Positions 15,507 to 24,682 of a stretch of DNA of 64,000 bases are shown piece after piece. The stretch comes from JANLTP01 sp031363055. GTDB taxonomy: Bacteria; Pseudomonadota; Gammaproteobacteria; Burkholderiales; Burkholderiaceae_E. The notes under the pieces are model-generated. The model was not told where the DNA came from. It worked only from the letters and a program-made list of their open reading frames with translations, and searched no databases. The position numbers were made by a program, and so were the translations under genes. How positions within the stretch are numbered: position 1 is the first letter of the stretch; every line of letters starts with the position of its first letter. The stretch covers positions 1 through 64,000 of the forward strand of contig JANLTP010000070.1 in NCBI GenBank assembly GCA_031363055.1, written 5' to 3'.

Positions 15507-16649
15507 ATGTTGTTGAATGAAGACCAGCGCATGGTGCGCGAAGCGGTTCGCACCTATGTCACCGAGAAGATCACGCCGTTCGCGGCGCGCTGGGATAAAG
15601 AGAACACCTTCCCGGCCGAGGCACTGAAGGGGCTGGCAGAACTCGGTTGCTTCGGCGTCTGCGTGCCTGAGAAGTACTCGGGCGCCGGCCTGGACTATCT
15701 GTCATTGGCACTCATTATGGAAGAGATTGCCGCCGGTGACGGAGCGACCTCGACCATCGTGTCCGTCAACAATTGTCCAGTCGCTTCGATTCTCATGACC
15801 TACGGTAATGCAGCGCAAAAGGAGCAATGGCTCAAACCGATCGCCAGTGGTGCGATGCTAGGGGTGTTCTGTCTGACCGAGCCTCATGTCGGATCGGACG
15901 CTGGCGCGCTGCGTACGACGGCCGTGCGCGACGGCGACAGTTACGTCATCAACGGCGTCAAACAATTCATTACCTCGGGCAAGAATGGTGACGCTGCCAT
16001 CGTGATGGCTGTGACCGATAAAGCCGCCGGCAAGCGCGGCATCTCGGCGTTTGTCGTGCCGACCCGCAATCCGGGCTACGTCGTTGCACGCCTTGAAGAC
16101 AAGCTCGGCCAACACGCCTCGGATACGGCGCAGATTCAATTCGAGAACTGCCGTATACCGGCGGCCAATCTGATTGGCGACGAAGGCCAGGGCTACAAGA
16201 TCGCGCTGTCCGGCCTGGAAGGCGGGCGGATCGGAATTGCCGCGCAGGCCCTCGGCATGGCGCGCGCGGCGTTTGAAGCGGCACTCAAATACGCCAAGGA
16301 GCGCGAGGCCTTTGGGCAAGCGATCTTCAATCATCAGGCGGTACAGTTTCGGCTTGCCGATATGGCGACGCGCATTGAAGCGGCGCGCCAACTGATCTGG
16401 CATGCCGCCAGCTTGAAGGATGCAAGACAGCCCTGCTTGCGTGAAGCAGCGATGGCCAAGTTATATGCCTCCGAGATTGCCGAGCAGGTGTGCTCTGATG
16501 CGATCCAGATTCATGGCGGCTATGGTTACCTCAGCGATTTCCCTGTCGAGCGTATTTATCGGGACGTTCGGGTTTGCCAGATTTACGAAGGGACCAGCGA
16601 CATTCAACGGATATTGATTGGTCGCGCGTTGGCGAGTTCGGCGTCCTGA
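15507..16649 (+). CDS. Short/medium-chain acyl-CoA dehydrogenase
   Basis: The 380-residue flavoenzyme carries the usual blocks: LTEPHVGSDAGALRTTA, YVINGVKQFITSG, and near the C-terminus QIYEGTSDIQRILIGRAL with the catalytic Glu in YEGTS, unlike the IVD at 10194. It is therefore of the butyryl/short-chain type; substrates such as 2-methylacyl-CoA or isobutyryl-CoA are possible. Electrons would pass to ETF. A GGAAAT ribosome site precedes the ATG. It sits in the acyl-CoA cluster and precedes the molybdenum hydroxylase genes by 55 bases. Confidence 0.9.
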   Translation: MLLNEDQRMVREAVRTYVTEKITPFAARWDKENTFPAEALKGLAELGCFGVCVPEKYSGAGLDYLSLALIMEEIAAGDGATSTIVSVNNCPVASILMTYGNAAQKEQWLKPIASGAMLGVFCLTEPHVGSDAGALRTTAVRDGDSYVINGVKQFITSGKNGDAAIVMAVTDKAAGKRGISAFVVPTRNPGYVVARLEDKLGQHASDTAQIQFENCRIPAANLIGDEGQGYKIALSGLEGGRIGIAAQALGMARAAFEAALKYAKEREAFGQAIFNHQAVQFRLADMATRIEAARQLIWHAASLKDARQPCLREAAMAKLYASEIAEQVCSDAIQIHGGYGYLSDFPVERIYRDVRVCQIYEGTSDIQRILIGRALASSAS

Positions 16650-16704
16650 TGTTCGCCGCGGCAAATTCCGGCACGGCGAATATGTCTACGGGCCAGTGCT
16701 TTCA

Positions 16705-17637
16705 ATGAAAGCCTCGGCCGTCAGTTACGCTCGACCCGAATCTCTGGCCCAGGTGTTTGCGCTGTTGGCTGAGTACGGCGATAGCGCGCAAATTCTGGCC
16801 GGCGGCCAGAGCCTTGTACCGATGCTGAATCTGCGGCTCGCGCAACCTGACGTGCTCGTGGACATCACGCGTATCAACGGCTTGAACAGCATCACCGTGG
16901 ATGACGGTCTGGTGCACATCGGCGCACTGGTGACTCATCATGACATTGAACACTCGGCGCTCATCGCCCGCCATGCGCCACTATTGGCCAAAGCGGTCCC
17001 GCATGTGGCTCATGTCGCGATCCGCCATTGCGGCACGATGGGTGGCAGCGTGGCGCTGGCCGATCCTGGCGCCGAGTATCCGGCCTGTCTGGTTGCACTC
17101 GATGCCCGGGTGGTACTGACCAGCAACAGCGGCGAGCGCAGGCTTGCCGCGACTGACTTTTTTCAGGGCATTTACGAAACGGCGCTGCGACCAGGCGAGC
17201 TGGTTACAGCGGTCGAATTCGCCGCCTGTCAACCCGGACAGGTGTTTGCGTTTGCCGAGTTGGCAAGACGGCAAGGCGATTATGCAATGGTCGGGCTGGC
17301 GGCGGTGGCTCGGCGTGACGGCGTTGGCGTTGAAAGCCGCGCAGGCGGCACTGGCGGCAAAGGCGGCACAGGCGGCGCTGTCCAACTTTCTGAACTTCGC
17401 CTCGGGTTCCTCGGTGCCGGTCCGACACCGATGCTGGCGCGAAACGCCGCTGCCCTGGTCAGCGGCAAGTTCTTGAATGACACGACGATCGCAGCCGCGC
17501 AACACGCACTCGGCGATGAACTCGCCCCGCTCGATGATCTGAATGCCCAGGCGGCCACCAAATTGCATCTGGCCAAGGTGTTGTTGGCTCGAGTGCTGCA
17601 CGAACTCACCGGTCTGCCGACGAAAGCTCTTGTATGA
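16705..17637 (+). CDS. Molybdenum hydroxylase FAD subunit (CoxM-like)
   Basis: The 310-residue subunit carries FAD between the 2Fe-2S subunit and the electron acceptor. FAD-binding motifs of the xanthine dehydrogenase/CoxM family are visible: AGGQSLVPMLNLRL near residue 33 and HCGTMGGSVALADPGAEYP near residue 112, followed by the CO-dehydrogenase-flavoprotein C-terminal domain. A Gly-rich insertion (AGGTGGKGGTGGA) interrupts that domain. The ATG at 16705 matches the family start (MKASAVSYARP). The stop overlaps the next start as ATGA. Confidence 0.9.
   Translation: MKASAVSYARPESLAQVFALLAEYGDSAQILAGGQSLVPMLNLRLAQPDVLVDITRINGLNSITVDDGLVHIGALVTHHDIEHSALIARHAPLLAKAVPHVAHVAIRHCGTMGGSVALADPGAEYPACLVALDARVVLTSNSGERRLAATDFFQGIYETALRPGELVTAVEFAACQPGQVFAFAELARRQGDYAMVGLAAVARRDGVGVESRAGGTGGKGGTGGAVQLSELRLGFLGAGPTPMLARNAAALVSGKFLNDTTIAAAQHALGDELAPLDDLNAQAATKLHLAKVLLARVLHELTGLPTKALV
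17343..17378 (+). repeat. Gly-rich 9-bp-like in-frame repeat in the FAD subunit
   Basis: Repeated GGCGGCAC / GGCGGCAAA units encode a GGTGGKGGTGG loop not expected in the family. It looks like an in-frame slippage expansion. Confidence 0.7.
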
Positions 17638-18170
17638 ATCCGGTATCAGACATACTGACCATCAGTGCCACCGTCAACGGTCAGCACATCACTCGAAACG
17701 TACCTGCGCGTGCGCACCTGATCGACTTCCTGCGCGAGGAACTCGATTTGACCGGCTCACATGTAGGTTGTGAACATGGCGTCTGCGGAGCCTGTTCGAT
17801 TCGAGTCGACGGCAAAGTGGTGCGTGGCTGCCTCATGCTCGCGGTGCAAGCCGACGGCCGACGCATTGACACCATCGAGGGCTTGTCCGACTCGCGCGAA
17901 CTCAGCGAATTGCAGGCCGCTTTTCATCGCCACAACGCCTTGCAATGCGGCTACTGCACACCCGGTATGCTCGTGACCGCGCAGGAACTCATCGACACGG
18001 TGCCCGATGCCACTCGAGATCAGATCCGTGAATACATGTCTGGCAATTATTGTCGTTGTACCGGCTATCAGGCGATTGTTGATGCGATTGAATCGGTGTT
18101 GATCGCCCATCGAACACCAGCCGCTGACCCATTGCGTTCAGTGGCGCTCAGCTTGGGCTTGGAAAAATGA
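17634..18170 (+). CDS. Molybdenum hydroxylase 2Fe-2S subunit (CoxS-like)
   Basis: The 178-residue subunit has both iron-sulfur cluster sites of the family: plant-ferredoxin type (CEHGVCGAC...C, about residues 44-63) and the helical-bundle site (CGYCTPGM then CRCTGY). It relays electrons from molybdopterin to FAD. It starts in an ATGA overlap with the FAD subunit gene and ends in another with the large subunit gene. The gene order FAD-FeS-Mo is that of cox-type operons. Confidence 0.94.
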   Translation: MNPVSDILTISATVNGQHITRNVPARAHLIDFLREELDLTGSHVGCEHGVCGACSIRVDGKVVRGCLMLAVQADGRRIDTIEGLSDSRELSELQAAFHRHNALQCGYCTPGMLVTAQELIDTVPDATRDQIREYMSGNYCRCTGYQAIVDAIESVLIAHRTPAADPLRSVALSLGLEK

Positions 18171-20554
18171 ATATAGCCGAGTTACCGCTGCACCAGCCGG
18201 AAACCGCGACCGACAAGGGTTATATCGGCCAGAGCATTCCTCGCGCCAATGCCAAGCGATTGTTGCAAGGTCGCGGGGTATTCACCGATGACCTGCGACT
18301 GCCACGCCTTGCGCATGTGGTGTTCCTGCGCAGCCCGCACGCCCATGCGCGGATCACTCGTCTGGATTTGAGCGCGGCGCGCACGGCCGCCGGTGTCGTT
18401 GCGGTGGTCGACGGTCGACAGTTAGCCGAATACTGTACGCCCTGGGTGGCCGTGCTGACGCACCTGAAGGGCATCAAGTCACCGCCGCAGCATGCACTGG
18501 CGATCGATCGTGTTTGCTCGCAAGGCGAAGCGTTCGTTGCCGTGGTGGCCGAGACTCGGGCGCAGGCCGAAGACGCTGTGCTGCTGATTCAAGCCGACTA
18601 TGAAGAACTGCCGGTCGTCACCGACATGGAACGTTCATTGGCCGGCGACTATGTCATTCACCCCGAGCTGGGCGATAACGTCTGCTTTTCGCGCAGTCTC
18701 GACACCGGTGGGGTCGATGCAGCGTTCGCTCGCGCCGACCTGGTCGTCGAGGAGACCTATGACTTTGGCCGCCACACCGGCGTGACCCTTGAGGGCCGAG
18801 CCATCATCGCCGACTACAACCCGGCCGAGCACACGCTGACGGCCTATCATGCGACGCAAACACCGCACATGATGCAGGATATCTTCTCGCGTCACTTGAA
18901 CATTCCCGAAGCAAACGTTCGGGTCATTTCAAAGGATATCGGCGGCTCGTTCGGCATCAAGGTGCATGTCTACCCCGATGAAATGGCCACGGCTGCGTTA
19001 TCGGTCATGTTGCGCCGGCCAGTCAAGTTTTATGCCGATCGCATCGAGTCGTTTTTATCCGACATTCATGCGCGCGAACACAAGGTCCGTGTGCGTCTGG
19101 CCTGCAGCCGCGACGGCGACATTCTGGCGTTCGATCTTTGGGACTTGACCGCCATCGGCCCGTACTCGGTGTACCCGCGAACCAGCGGCATCGAGGGCAA
19201 TCAGGTGGTCAACCTGACCGGTGGTCCTTACAAACATAAAGAGTACCGCGCACTCATGAATGTGGTGTTCACCAACAAGAATGTCACCTGCCAGTATCGC
19301 GCAGTCGGCCATCCGATTGCGATCGCGTTGACCGAAGGCATCGTCGATCTGGCGGCTCGCAAATTGGGCTTGGACCCTGCCGAGTTTCGGCGCAGGAACC
19401 TGATTGCCGATGACGCCTACCCGTACACGTTTGCATCGGGTATCAAGTTCGAGGCGCTATCGCATCATCAGTGTCTCGACAAGCTCCTTAAACTCATGGA
19501 CTACGACGGCCTGCGCGCCGAACAAAAAGCTCTGCGCGCACAAGGCATTCATCGCGGCATTGGCCTGGCCGCGATGATTGAAGTCACCAATCCGTCACCG
19601 GCGTTTTACGGCGTCGGCGGCGCCCGGATTTCGGCTCAAGACGGCGCAACCTTGCGCCTGGAGCCCAGCGGCATGGTCACCGTGACCTGTTCAGTCACCG
19701 AGCAGGGACAAGGCACCGATGCAATCTTCGGGCAAATCGCCGCCAGCGCGCTCGGCATCACCCTCGACAAAGTTCGGGTACATACCGGCGACACGGCCAC
19801 CATGCCCTACGGCGGTGGCACCTGGGCCTCACGCGGCGCCGGTATTGGCGGCGAGGCCGTCCTGCAAGCCGGCCGCGCACTGCGCGCGCATATCTTGACG
19901 GTGGCTTCTCATATCCTGAAGATCGATGCCGACAGTCTCGACCTTGCCGAGAATTACATCGTTGACCGAATCACACGCGAGCGCAAAATTCCATTGGCCG
20001 AGGTCGGGCGCGTCGCCTATTTTCGCCCTGACACCTTGCCCCTGAACTTCCAGGCCGAGATGACCGTGACCCGCCACTACACGCCGCGCGATTACGGCTT
20101 CACATTCACCAACGGCATACAGGCGTCGTATGTTGAAGTGGATACCGAAACCGGCATGACGCGGCTGCTCAAGCACTGGTGTGTCGAGGACTGCGGCACG
20201 ATCATCAACCCCATGTTGGTCGATGAGCAGATTCGCGGCGGTATCGTTCAAGGCATAGGCGCCGCGCTGTTCGAGGAGTGTCTGTACGGCGACGACGGGC
20301 GGATGTTGAACGCCTCGATGGCGGACTACCTGGTGCCGATGTCCGCTGAAATGCCTGACATCGTTTGCGGCCATGTGCAGACACCGACCCGGCAGTCGGC
20401 GCTCGGTGCCAAAGGCGCCGGTGAGGCGGGCACGGCCGGTGCACCCGGCGCGGTCATGAACGCGATCAACGATGCTTTGTCACCCTTCGAAGTTCGCGTC
20501 ACGCGGATGCCGTTTACACCGGAGCGAGTGTTACGCGCGCTCGGAAAGATTTAG
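18167..20554 (+). CDS. Molybdenum hydroxylase large, molybdopterin-binding subunit (CoxL-like, not CO dehydrogenase)
   Basis: The 795-residue catalytic subunit opens with YIGQSIPRANAKRLLQGRG and contains the family blocks GGSFGIKVHVYPDE and TEQGQGTDAIF. The catalytic Glu region is GAKGAGEAGTAGAP. The signature of true CO dehydrogenase, AYRCSFR with its Cys ligand for copper, is absent; the equivalent reads QYRAVGHP. It is thus a member of the wider xanthine dehydrogenase/form-II group with unknown substrate, probably an aromatic or heterocyclic compound or an aldehyde. It overlaps the FeS subunit by ATGA. No MoCo-insertion (coxD, xdhC) gene is adjacent; a CoxG-like gene lies 9 kb away. Confidence 0.9.
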   Translation: MNIAELPLHQPETATDKGYIGQSIPRANAKRLLQGRGVFTDDLRLPRLAHVVFLRSPHAHARITRLDLSAARTAAGVVAVVDGRQLAEYCTPWVAVLTHLKGIKSPPQHALAIDRVCSQGEAFVAVVAETRAQAEDAVLLIQADYEELPVVTDMERSLAGDYVIHPELGDNVCFSRSLDTGGVDAAFARADLVVEETYDFGRHTGVTLEGRAIIADYNPAEHTLTAYHATQTPHMMQDIFSRHLNIPEANVRVISKDIGGSFGIKVHVYPDEMATAALSVMLRRPVKFYADRIESFLSDIHAREHKVRVRLACSRDGDILAFDLWDLTAIGPYSVYPRTSGIEGNQVVNLTGGPYKHKEYRALMNVVFTNKNVTCQYRAVGHPIAIALTEGIVDLAARKLGLDPAEFRRRNLIADDAYPYTFASGIKFEALSHHQCLDKLLKLMDYDGLRAEQKALRAQGIHRGIGLAAMIEVTNPSPAFYGVGGARISAQDGATLRLEPSGMVTVTCSVTEQGQGTDAIFGQIAASALGITLDKVRVHTGDTATMPYGGGTWASRGAGIGGEAVLQAGRALRAHILTVASHILKIDADSLDLAENYIVDRITRERKIPLAEVGRVAYFRPDTLPLNFQAEMTVTRHYTPRDYGFTFTNGIQASYVEVDTETGMTRLLKHWCVEDCGTIINPMLVDEQIRGGIVQGIGAALFEECLYGDDGRMLNASMADYLVPMSAEMPDIVCGHVQTPTRQSALGAKGAGEAGTAGAPGAVMNAINDALSPFEVRVTRMPFTPERVLRALGKI

Positions 20555-20588
20555 GAACATTTTCAAGAAAGGTTGCGGGGAGATCCTG

Positions 20589-20801
20589 TTGCCAAATTTT
20601 CTCACACCGATAGTTTTGTTGCTCGCGTCGATGGTCGGCGCCTGTTCATCGCAGCAAGTCTTCGACTCGGGTCAATCCTGGCAGCGCAATGAGTGCCACA
20701 AGATCATCGACTCGCAACAGCGCTCGCGCTGTCTGGCCAGTACGAGCACCACCTACGAAGAATATCAACGCCAAGCCGAGAAGGCCCAAAAAGGCGGCTG
20801 A
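20589..20801 (+). CDS. Small lipoprotein of unknown function
   Basis: A strong ribosome site (GGGGAG) lies before a TTG that starts a 70-residue protein. The N-terminus is a lipoprotein signal (hydrophobic PIVLLLASM, lipobox VGAC, Cys near residue 19). The mature part is short, polar and has two further Cys (NECHK, SRCLA) that could pair, then a charged YEEYQRQAEKAQK tail. Not recognised. It lies 34 bases after the molybdenum hydroxylase genes. Confidence 0.65.
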   Translation: MPNFLTPIVLLLASMVGACSSQQVFDSGQSWQRNECHKIIDSQQRSRCLASTSTTYEEYQRQAEKAQKGG

Positions 20802-20865
20802 TCAGGCACCTGCTTAGCTAACGATCAGTTGGCCTCAAGTGCCAACACACAAGGTACAGTGCGTG

Positions 20866-22179
20866 ATGGCATCGAAACCGACCGAATCCGCTGTTCCCAG
20901 TGGCCGACTGTCCCGACTTGCAAAATTTGGCTCCTTGACGACCGGTATCGCGGGCAGCATGCTCGTCAATGGCATTCGTCAACTCGCCAGCGGCAAGCGC
21001 CCAAACATCAACGACTTGCTGCTGACGCCCGCCAATGCCCGGCGCATGGTCGCGCAGCTCTCGCAAATGCGCGGCGCGGCGATGAAGCTCGGGCAGCTAT
21101 TGTCGATGGACGCAGGTGATCTGATCCCACCAGAGCTCACCCAGGTACTCAGCGTGTTGCGCTCGAGCGCCGCCGTGATGCCGAGAGCACAGGTCGAACA
21201 GGTGCTTGTCAAAAGCTGGGGACCTAGCTGGCGCAAGCGCATCAAGTCGTTTGAACTGAATCCGCTGGCGGCGGCCTCGATCGGTCAAGTCCATCGAGCC
21301 GTCTCGAAAAACGGCGAGCTTTTGGCGATCAAACTGCAATATCCGGGGGTGCGAAAGAGCATTGACAGCGATGTCGATAACGTCGCCAGTCTGCTGCGTT
21401 TTTCGGGGCTGGTGCCCTCGGATATTGATCTGAAGCCGTTTCTGAAAGATGCCAAGCGGCAGCTTCACCATGAAGCCAATTATCAGCGTGAAGGCCAATT
21501 TCTGCAGCGCTTTCACGACCTGCTCAAGGACAACCCGGCCTTTTGTGTGCCGCGCTGGTTCGAGGCACTCAGTGCGCCGGATATATTGGTCATGTCCTAT
21601 GTCGACAGCATTCCGATCGATGATTTGGTGTCCGCTCCGCAGCAACAACGCGATGAAGTGGTCGGCCATTTGTTCGCACTGTTCTTGCGCGAGTTGTTTG
21701 AGTTTCGAATGGTTCAGACCGATCCGAATTTTGCGAACTATCGTTATGCGCCGGCCACCCGACAGATCGTACTGCTGGATTTCGGGGCGGTGCAGGAATA
21801 TTCGATCACCGTCGTCAAGCATTTCAAGGCGCTGATGAAGTCGGCGCTGTCGGGAGATCGGGCGCGCATGTTGTCAGCCGCCCGCGCCTTGGGGTATTTT
21901 GATGCGACGGCCAGTGCGCAGCATCAAGACATGATCATGGCGCTATTCGATGTCGCCTTCGAAGCGCAGGGCTTCGAGGGTGCGTACGATTTCGGTTCAT
22001 CCGATCTCGCGGCGCGGCTCAATCCACTGGCGTTCGGGCTCATGAAGGACCGCGACTTCTGGCAGGTTCCGCCAACCCCCGTGTTGCTGCTGCAACGCAA
22101 GGCGGCCGGGCTATATTTGCTGGCGGTGAAGTTGAATGCCAAAGTCAACATCAACGCGCTGGTTCGGGCGGTGGTTTAG
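20866..22179 (+). CDS. ABC1/AarF/UbiB-family atypical kinase
   Basis: The 437-residue protein has the family KxGQ signature (KLGQLLSMDAGDLIPPEL), an Ala-rich loop (AAASIGQVHRA), the Lys of AIKLQYPG, a catalytic-loop variant (QTDPNFANY) and the metal-binding DFG (LLDFGAVQEY). ABC1 kinases are linked to ubiquinone biosynthesis and lipid homeostasis. It lacks the C-terminal membrane helices of UbiB and resembles the soluble ADCK3-like branch. The ATG at 20866 was chosen; a GTG at 20839 would add nine residues. Confidence 0.88.
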   Translation: MASKPTESAVPSGRLSRLAKFGSLTTGIAGSMLVNGIRQLASGKRPNINDLLLTPANARRMVAQLSQMRGAAMKLGQLLSMDAGDLIPPELTQVLSVLRSSAAVMPRAQVEQVLVKSWGPSWRKRIKSFELNPLAAASIGQVHRAVSKNGELLAIKLQYPGVRKSIDSDVDNVASLLRFSGLVPSDIDLKPFLKDAKRQLHHEANYQREGQFLQRFHDLLKDNPAFCVPRWFEALSAPDILVMSYVDSIPIDDLVSAPQQQRDEVVGHLFALFLRELFEFRMVQTDPNFANYRYAPATRQIVLLDFGAVQEYSITVVKHFKALMKSALSGDRARMLSAARALGYFDATASAQHQDMIMALFDVAFEAQGFEGAYDFGSSDLAARLNPLAFGLMKDRDFWQVPPTPVLLLQRKAAGLYLLAVKLNAKVNINALVRAVV

Positions 22180-22238
22180 TTTCCGGCGCGGCCAATAGTT
22201 GGCCTGGCGATATCTGGTCTGAAGATTCGCATCAAAAA

Positions 22239-23201
22239 TCAAGGCGCCAGAAATTCCGTCTCGGTTTGAGTGACCAACTGCTGTGCTGACAGAATCGCGT
22301 TGACACCGGAACTCGAATGCCCGGCACTCCAGATATCGCGCCAGCGCTGCGGTCGATTGGCGCGTCCTTCGACGCTGATGTCCTTCGCGATATCAATGGC
22401 ACCGCGCTCGGGCAAATTCTGCGGATCGAGACCGGCGGCCTGAATCGACGGAATCAACATATTGGTCTGCAAGCCAGTGAAGGCGCGCGTCAACACAATG
22501 TCGTCAGCCCCGCAATCAACCAGCATCTGCTTGTAGGCCGGCGCCGCCATGCTTTCATGGGTCGCAATGAATTTGGTACCCATGTAGGCAAGGTCGCAAC
22601 CGAGCGCCAGCGCCGCGCGCAAGGCCACGCCGTCGCTGATGCCGCCGGCCAGCACAATCGGACCCTTGAAGAACGAGCGGACCGCGCGGACAAAAGCGAA
22701 CGGATTGAGCCACCCCGTTTGACCGCCGGCGCCGGCCGTGAGCAGCACCAGACCGTCAGCACCGGCGGCGGCGGCCCGTTCAGCATGGCGAACACTGCCA
22801 ACATCGGCAAACACCAGCGCGCCGGCATCGTGCAAGGGCTGTAACACTGCCGCCGGCGAGCCGACGCTGGTAATGACCAGGGTTGGCTCGTACTTCAGAA
22901 CGGTGCTCAGGTCATCGGCCAGCCGTGGGTTCGAATGATGAACAATCAGATTCGGACAGATGACACCGGATGTGCGGCCGCTGCGTTGCTCGGCCTCGCG
23001 ACTGCGTTCCTGCATCTGGGTCAGCCAGGTGTTCAGTTCCTCCGTGTTGCGGCAATTGGCCGTCGGAAAAGAACCGACGATGCCGGCAGCGACGGCCGCA
23101 CCGACCAGATCAACACCGGACACGAGAAACATCGGCGCCGCGATCAGCGGCAAGCGCAGACGCGCGCTGAGAGCAGCGAATTTCGAATGAGTCATGGGCA
23201 T
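22239..23201 (-). CDS. Nitronate monooxygenase-like NAD(P)H-dependent flavin oxidoreductase
   Basis: This 320-residue FMN TIM-barrel protein has the 2-nitropropane dioxygenase family blocks: LRLPLIAAPMFLVSG near the N-terminus, GADGLVLLTAGAGGQTG in the middle and PIVLAGGISDG followed by AYMGTKFIATHES. Family members oxidise nitronates or act as enoyl reductase-like flavoproteins. It is convergent with the ABC1 kinase gene and has GGAATAA before its ATG. Confidence 0.88.
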   Translation of the reverse strand: MPMTHSKFAALSARLRLPLIAAPMFLVSGVDLVGAAVAAGIVGSFPTANCRNTEELNTWLTQMQERSREAEQRSGRTSGVICPNLIVHHSNPRLADDLSTVLKYEPTLVITSVGSPAAVLQPLHDAGALVFADVGSVRHAERAAAAGADGLVLLTAGAGGQTGWLNPFAFVRAVRSFFKGPIVLAGGISDGVALRAALALGCDLAYMGTKFIATHESMAAPAYKQMLVDCGADDIVLTRAFTGLQTNMLIPSIQAAGLDPQNLPERGAIDIAKDISVEGRANRPQRWRDIWSAGHSSSGVNAILSAQQLVTQTETEFLAP

Positions 23202-23726
23202 TTATTCCAGTGTTGGATAGGTCAATCTCGTGTAGCTGTTCCGATTTTATTCGGGCACGCTGGAACGTATCATCTTATCTAATCTGGGTTTGTTGAAACT
23301 TGGCCAAGGCGGACTCAATTATGGAGTTCAACACATTCCTAAAGGTATTGTGCTGGCATGGAAGAAATTACAAGCATCCCAGGTGAGAAGAGCAAACGAT
23401 GATTCAACGGAGTCCTGAGCAAGGTTGCACGCACAGTTCGAACAGTCACTTTGTCAATCGAAGCGGTTGGTTTATTCCGTACTGCAAGCCAAAGGGACCG
23501 GGCCATCCGGCCTTGACGGATGCTATAGGTTGTTGTTTATTGCGATCTCTGGCGTTGATACCTTTAGGAAGCCGTTTCAGCTCGTAATTTTCTGCGCAGC
23601 GAAAAGTCTTACCGACCAAGCCAAAATCGCCGAAGTCACTTCGGGATTATCCGTTTGAGGTATTCCCAGAAGATTTTGGGAATGATGTGCTGTCTATATA
23701 TACAGTTATTGTTTATGTCTTTGTCT
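23202..23726. other. AT-richer intergenic stretch at the edge of an accessory islet
   Basis: This 525-base stretch has clearly lower GC than its flanks. It holds the promoter of the flavin oxidoreductase gene and two small overlapping frames (23399-23587, 23425-23658) that match nothing I recognise and lack convincing starts. No tRNA, transposase or terminal inverted repeat is visible. It probably marks the left border of an acquired segment running to about 24.65 kb. Confidence 0.5.
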
Positions 23727-24641
23727 ATGGCATCCTCTGAAAAATTCAATTCGAGTATTCCCCCTGGGTACGATGGCCGTGAGCAGGCGCTCATTAAGCA
23801 TCGACTGCTTGAAGCCTATTTGCAGAAGCTCTTCTTGATTGTTGGAATGAGCGGAAGGTCCAGTGGCAAAATTGAGCTGTGTTACGTCGACTGCTTTGCT
23901 GGACCCTGGGGGGATACTTCCGAGAGAATTGAGACTACGTCGATCGCGATCTCACTGGGAACTTTAGAAGCCTGTCGGCAAGAGCTTGCCAAAAGAGGAG
24001 TTACTGCAAGAATCCGTGCCCTATACATAGAGGAAGACGGCACTGCCTTTGAACGTTTGCAGACTTACTTGAAAGACCTGACACCTGCGGGTTTAGTAGC
24101 GGACAGTATGCACGGAGATTTCGTTTCGTTACGCGGGAAAATCCTCGAGTGGACCGGACGGCGCGCATTCGCATTCTTCTTCATTGATCCCACGGGTTGG
24201 AAGGAAATTGGTATATCAACGTTACGACCATTGCTGTCGCGTCCGCGCTCAGAGTTTCTCGTGAACTTCATGTACGATTTCGTTAATCGCATGGCATCGA
24301 TGCGCGAGTACCAGTCAGACTTTAGTGATTTGGTCGGAGAAGCAATCGACGTCTCTAAATTGGCGCCCGAGAAGCGTGAGCAATTAATCGTGAAGACTTA
24401 CCGTGATAACCTCAAGGGAATTGTTCCTAGCACTAGGTCGGAATTTCGTTCACGAGCGGCGCATGTTCGCGTTCTTGATCCGAGCAAGGAACGACCGAAG
24501 TACTGTCGCGGCATGGAGGCGTATGTTCAGACTTGTCCAGACCCGAAGTCTCCAGGCGATTGGACTATGCCGATACTACGCGGTAGCGGCGGGCACCTGC
24601 ATACCCCATCAACCGGCCGCTTGCCCGTCCCAAAATACTAG
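23727..24641 (+). CDS. TcmP-like (three-Cys-motif partner) protein with aberrant C-terminus
   Basis: The N-terminal 250 residues fit the TcmP family: YDGREQALIKHRLLEAYLQK, the VDCFAGPWG motif, an IEED motif, and FFFIDPTGWKEI, which recall a methyltransferase-like fold. TcmP genes normally accompany a DUF5131/Gp37-Gp68 three-Cys-motif gene in phage- or defence-associated loci; none is present here. After KERPKY the family similarity stops and an unrelated basic/Pro-rich tail follows, as if the last part had been replaced or frameshifted. The frame is open upstream to a TTG at 23655; the ATG at 23727 fits the family start. Lower GC than the flanks suggests transfer. Confidence 0.65.
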   Translation: MASSEKFNSSIPPGYDGREQALIKHRLLEAYLQKLFLIVGMSGRSSGKIELCYVDCFAGPWGDTSERIETTSIAISLGTLEACRQELAKRGVTARIRALYIEEDGTAFERLQTYLKDLTPAGLVADSMHGDFVSLRGKILEWTGRRAFAFFFIDPTGWKEIGISTLRPLLSRPRSEFLVNFMYDFVNRMASMREYQSDFSDLVGEAIDVSKLAPEKREQLIVKTYRDNLKGIVPSTRSEFRSRAAHVRVLDPSKERPKYCRGMEAYVQTCPDPKSPGDWTMPILRGSGGHLHTPSTGRLPVPKY

Positions 24642-24682
24642 ACTAGACTTGGTCTTATCAAGTTTCAGGAGTGGACCGTCCC

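Noticed and set aside
16705..20554. Aerobic carbon monoxide dehydrogenase
   Set aside because: The active-site loop AYRCSFR is absent from the large subunit and no coxD/E/F genes follow.
20839..21119. Alternative plus-strand frame over the start of the ABC1 kinase gene
   Set aside because: It is a shadow of the kinase gene in another frame without family similarity.
22190..22204. GGCCAA-TAG-TTGGCC hairpin as a terminator between convergent genes
   Set aside because: The stem is only six bases and no T-run follows on either strand.
23399..23658. Two small overlapping open frames left of the TcmP-like gene
   Set aside because: No recognisable family, no ribosome site and unusual composition; not supported as genes.
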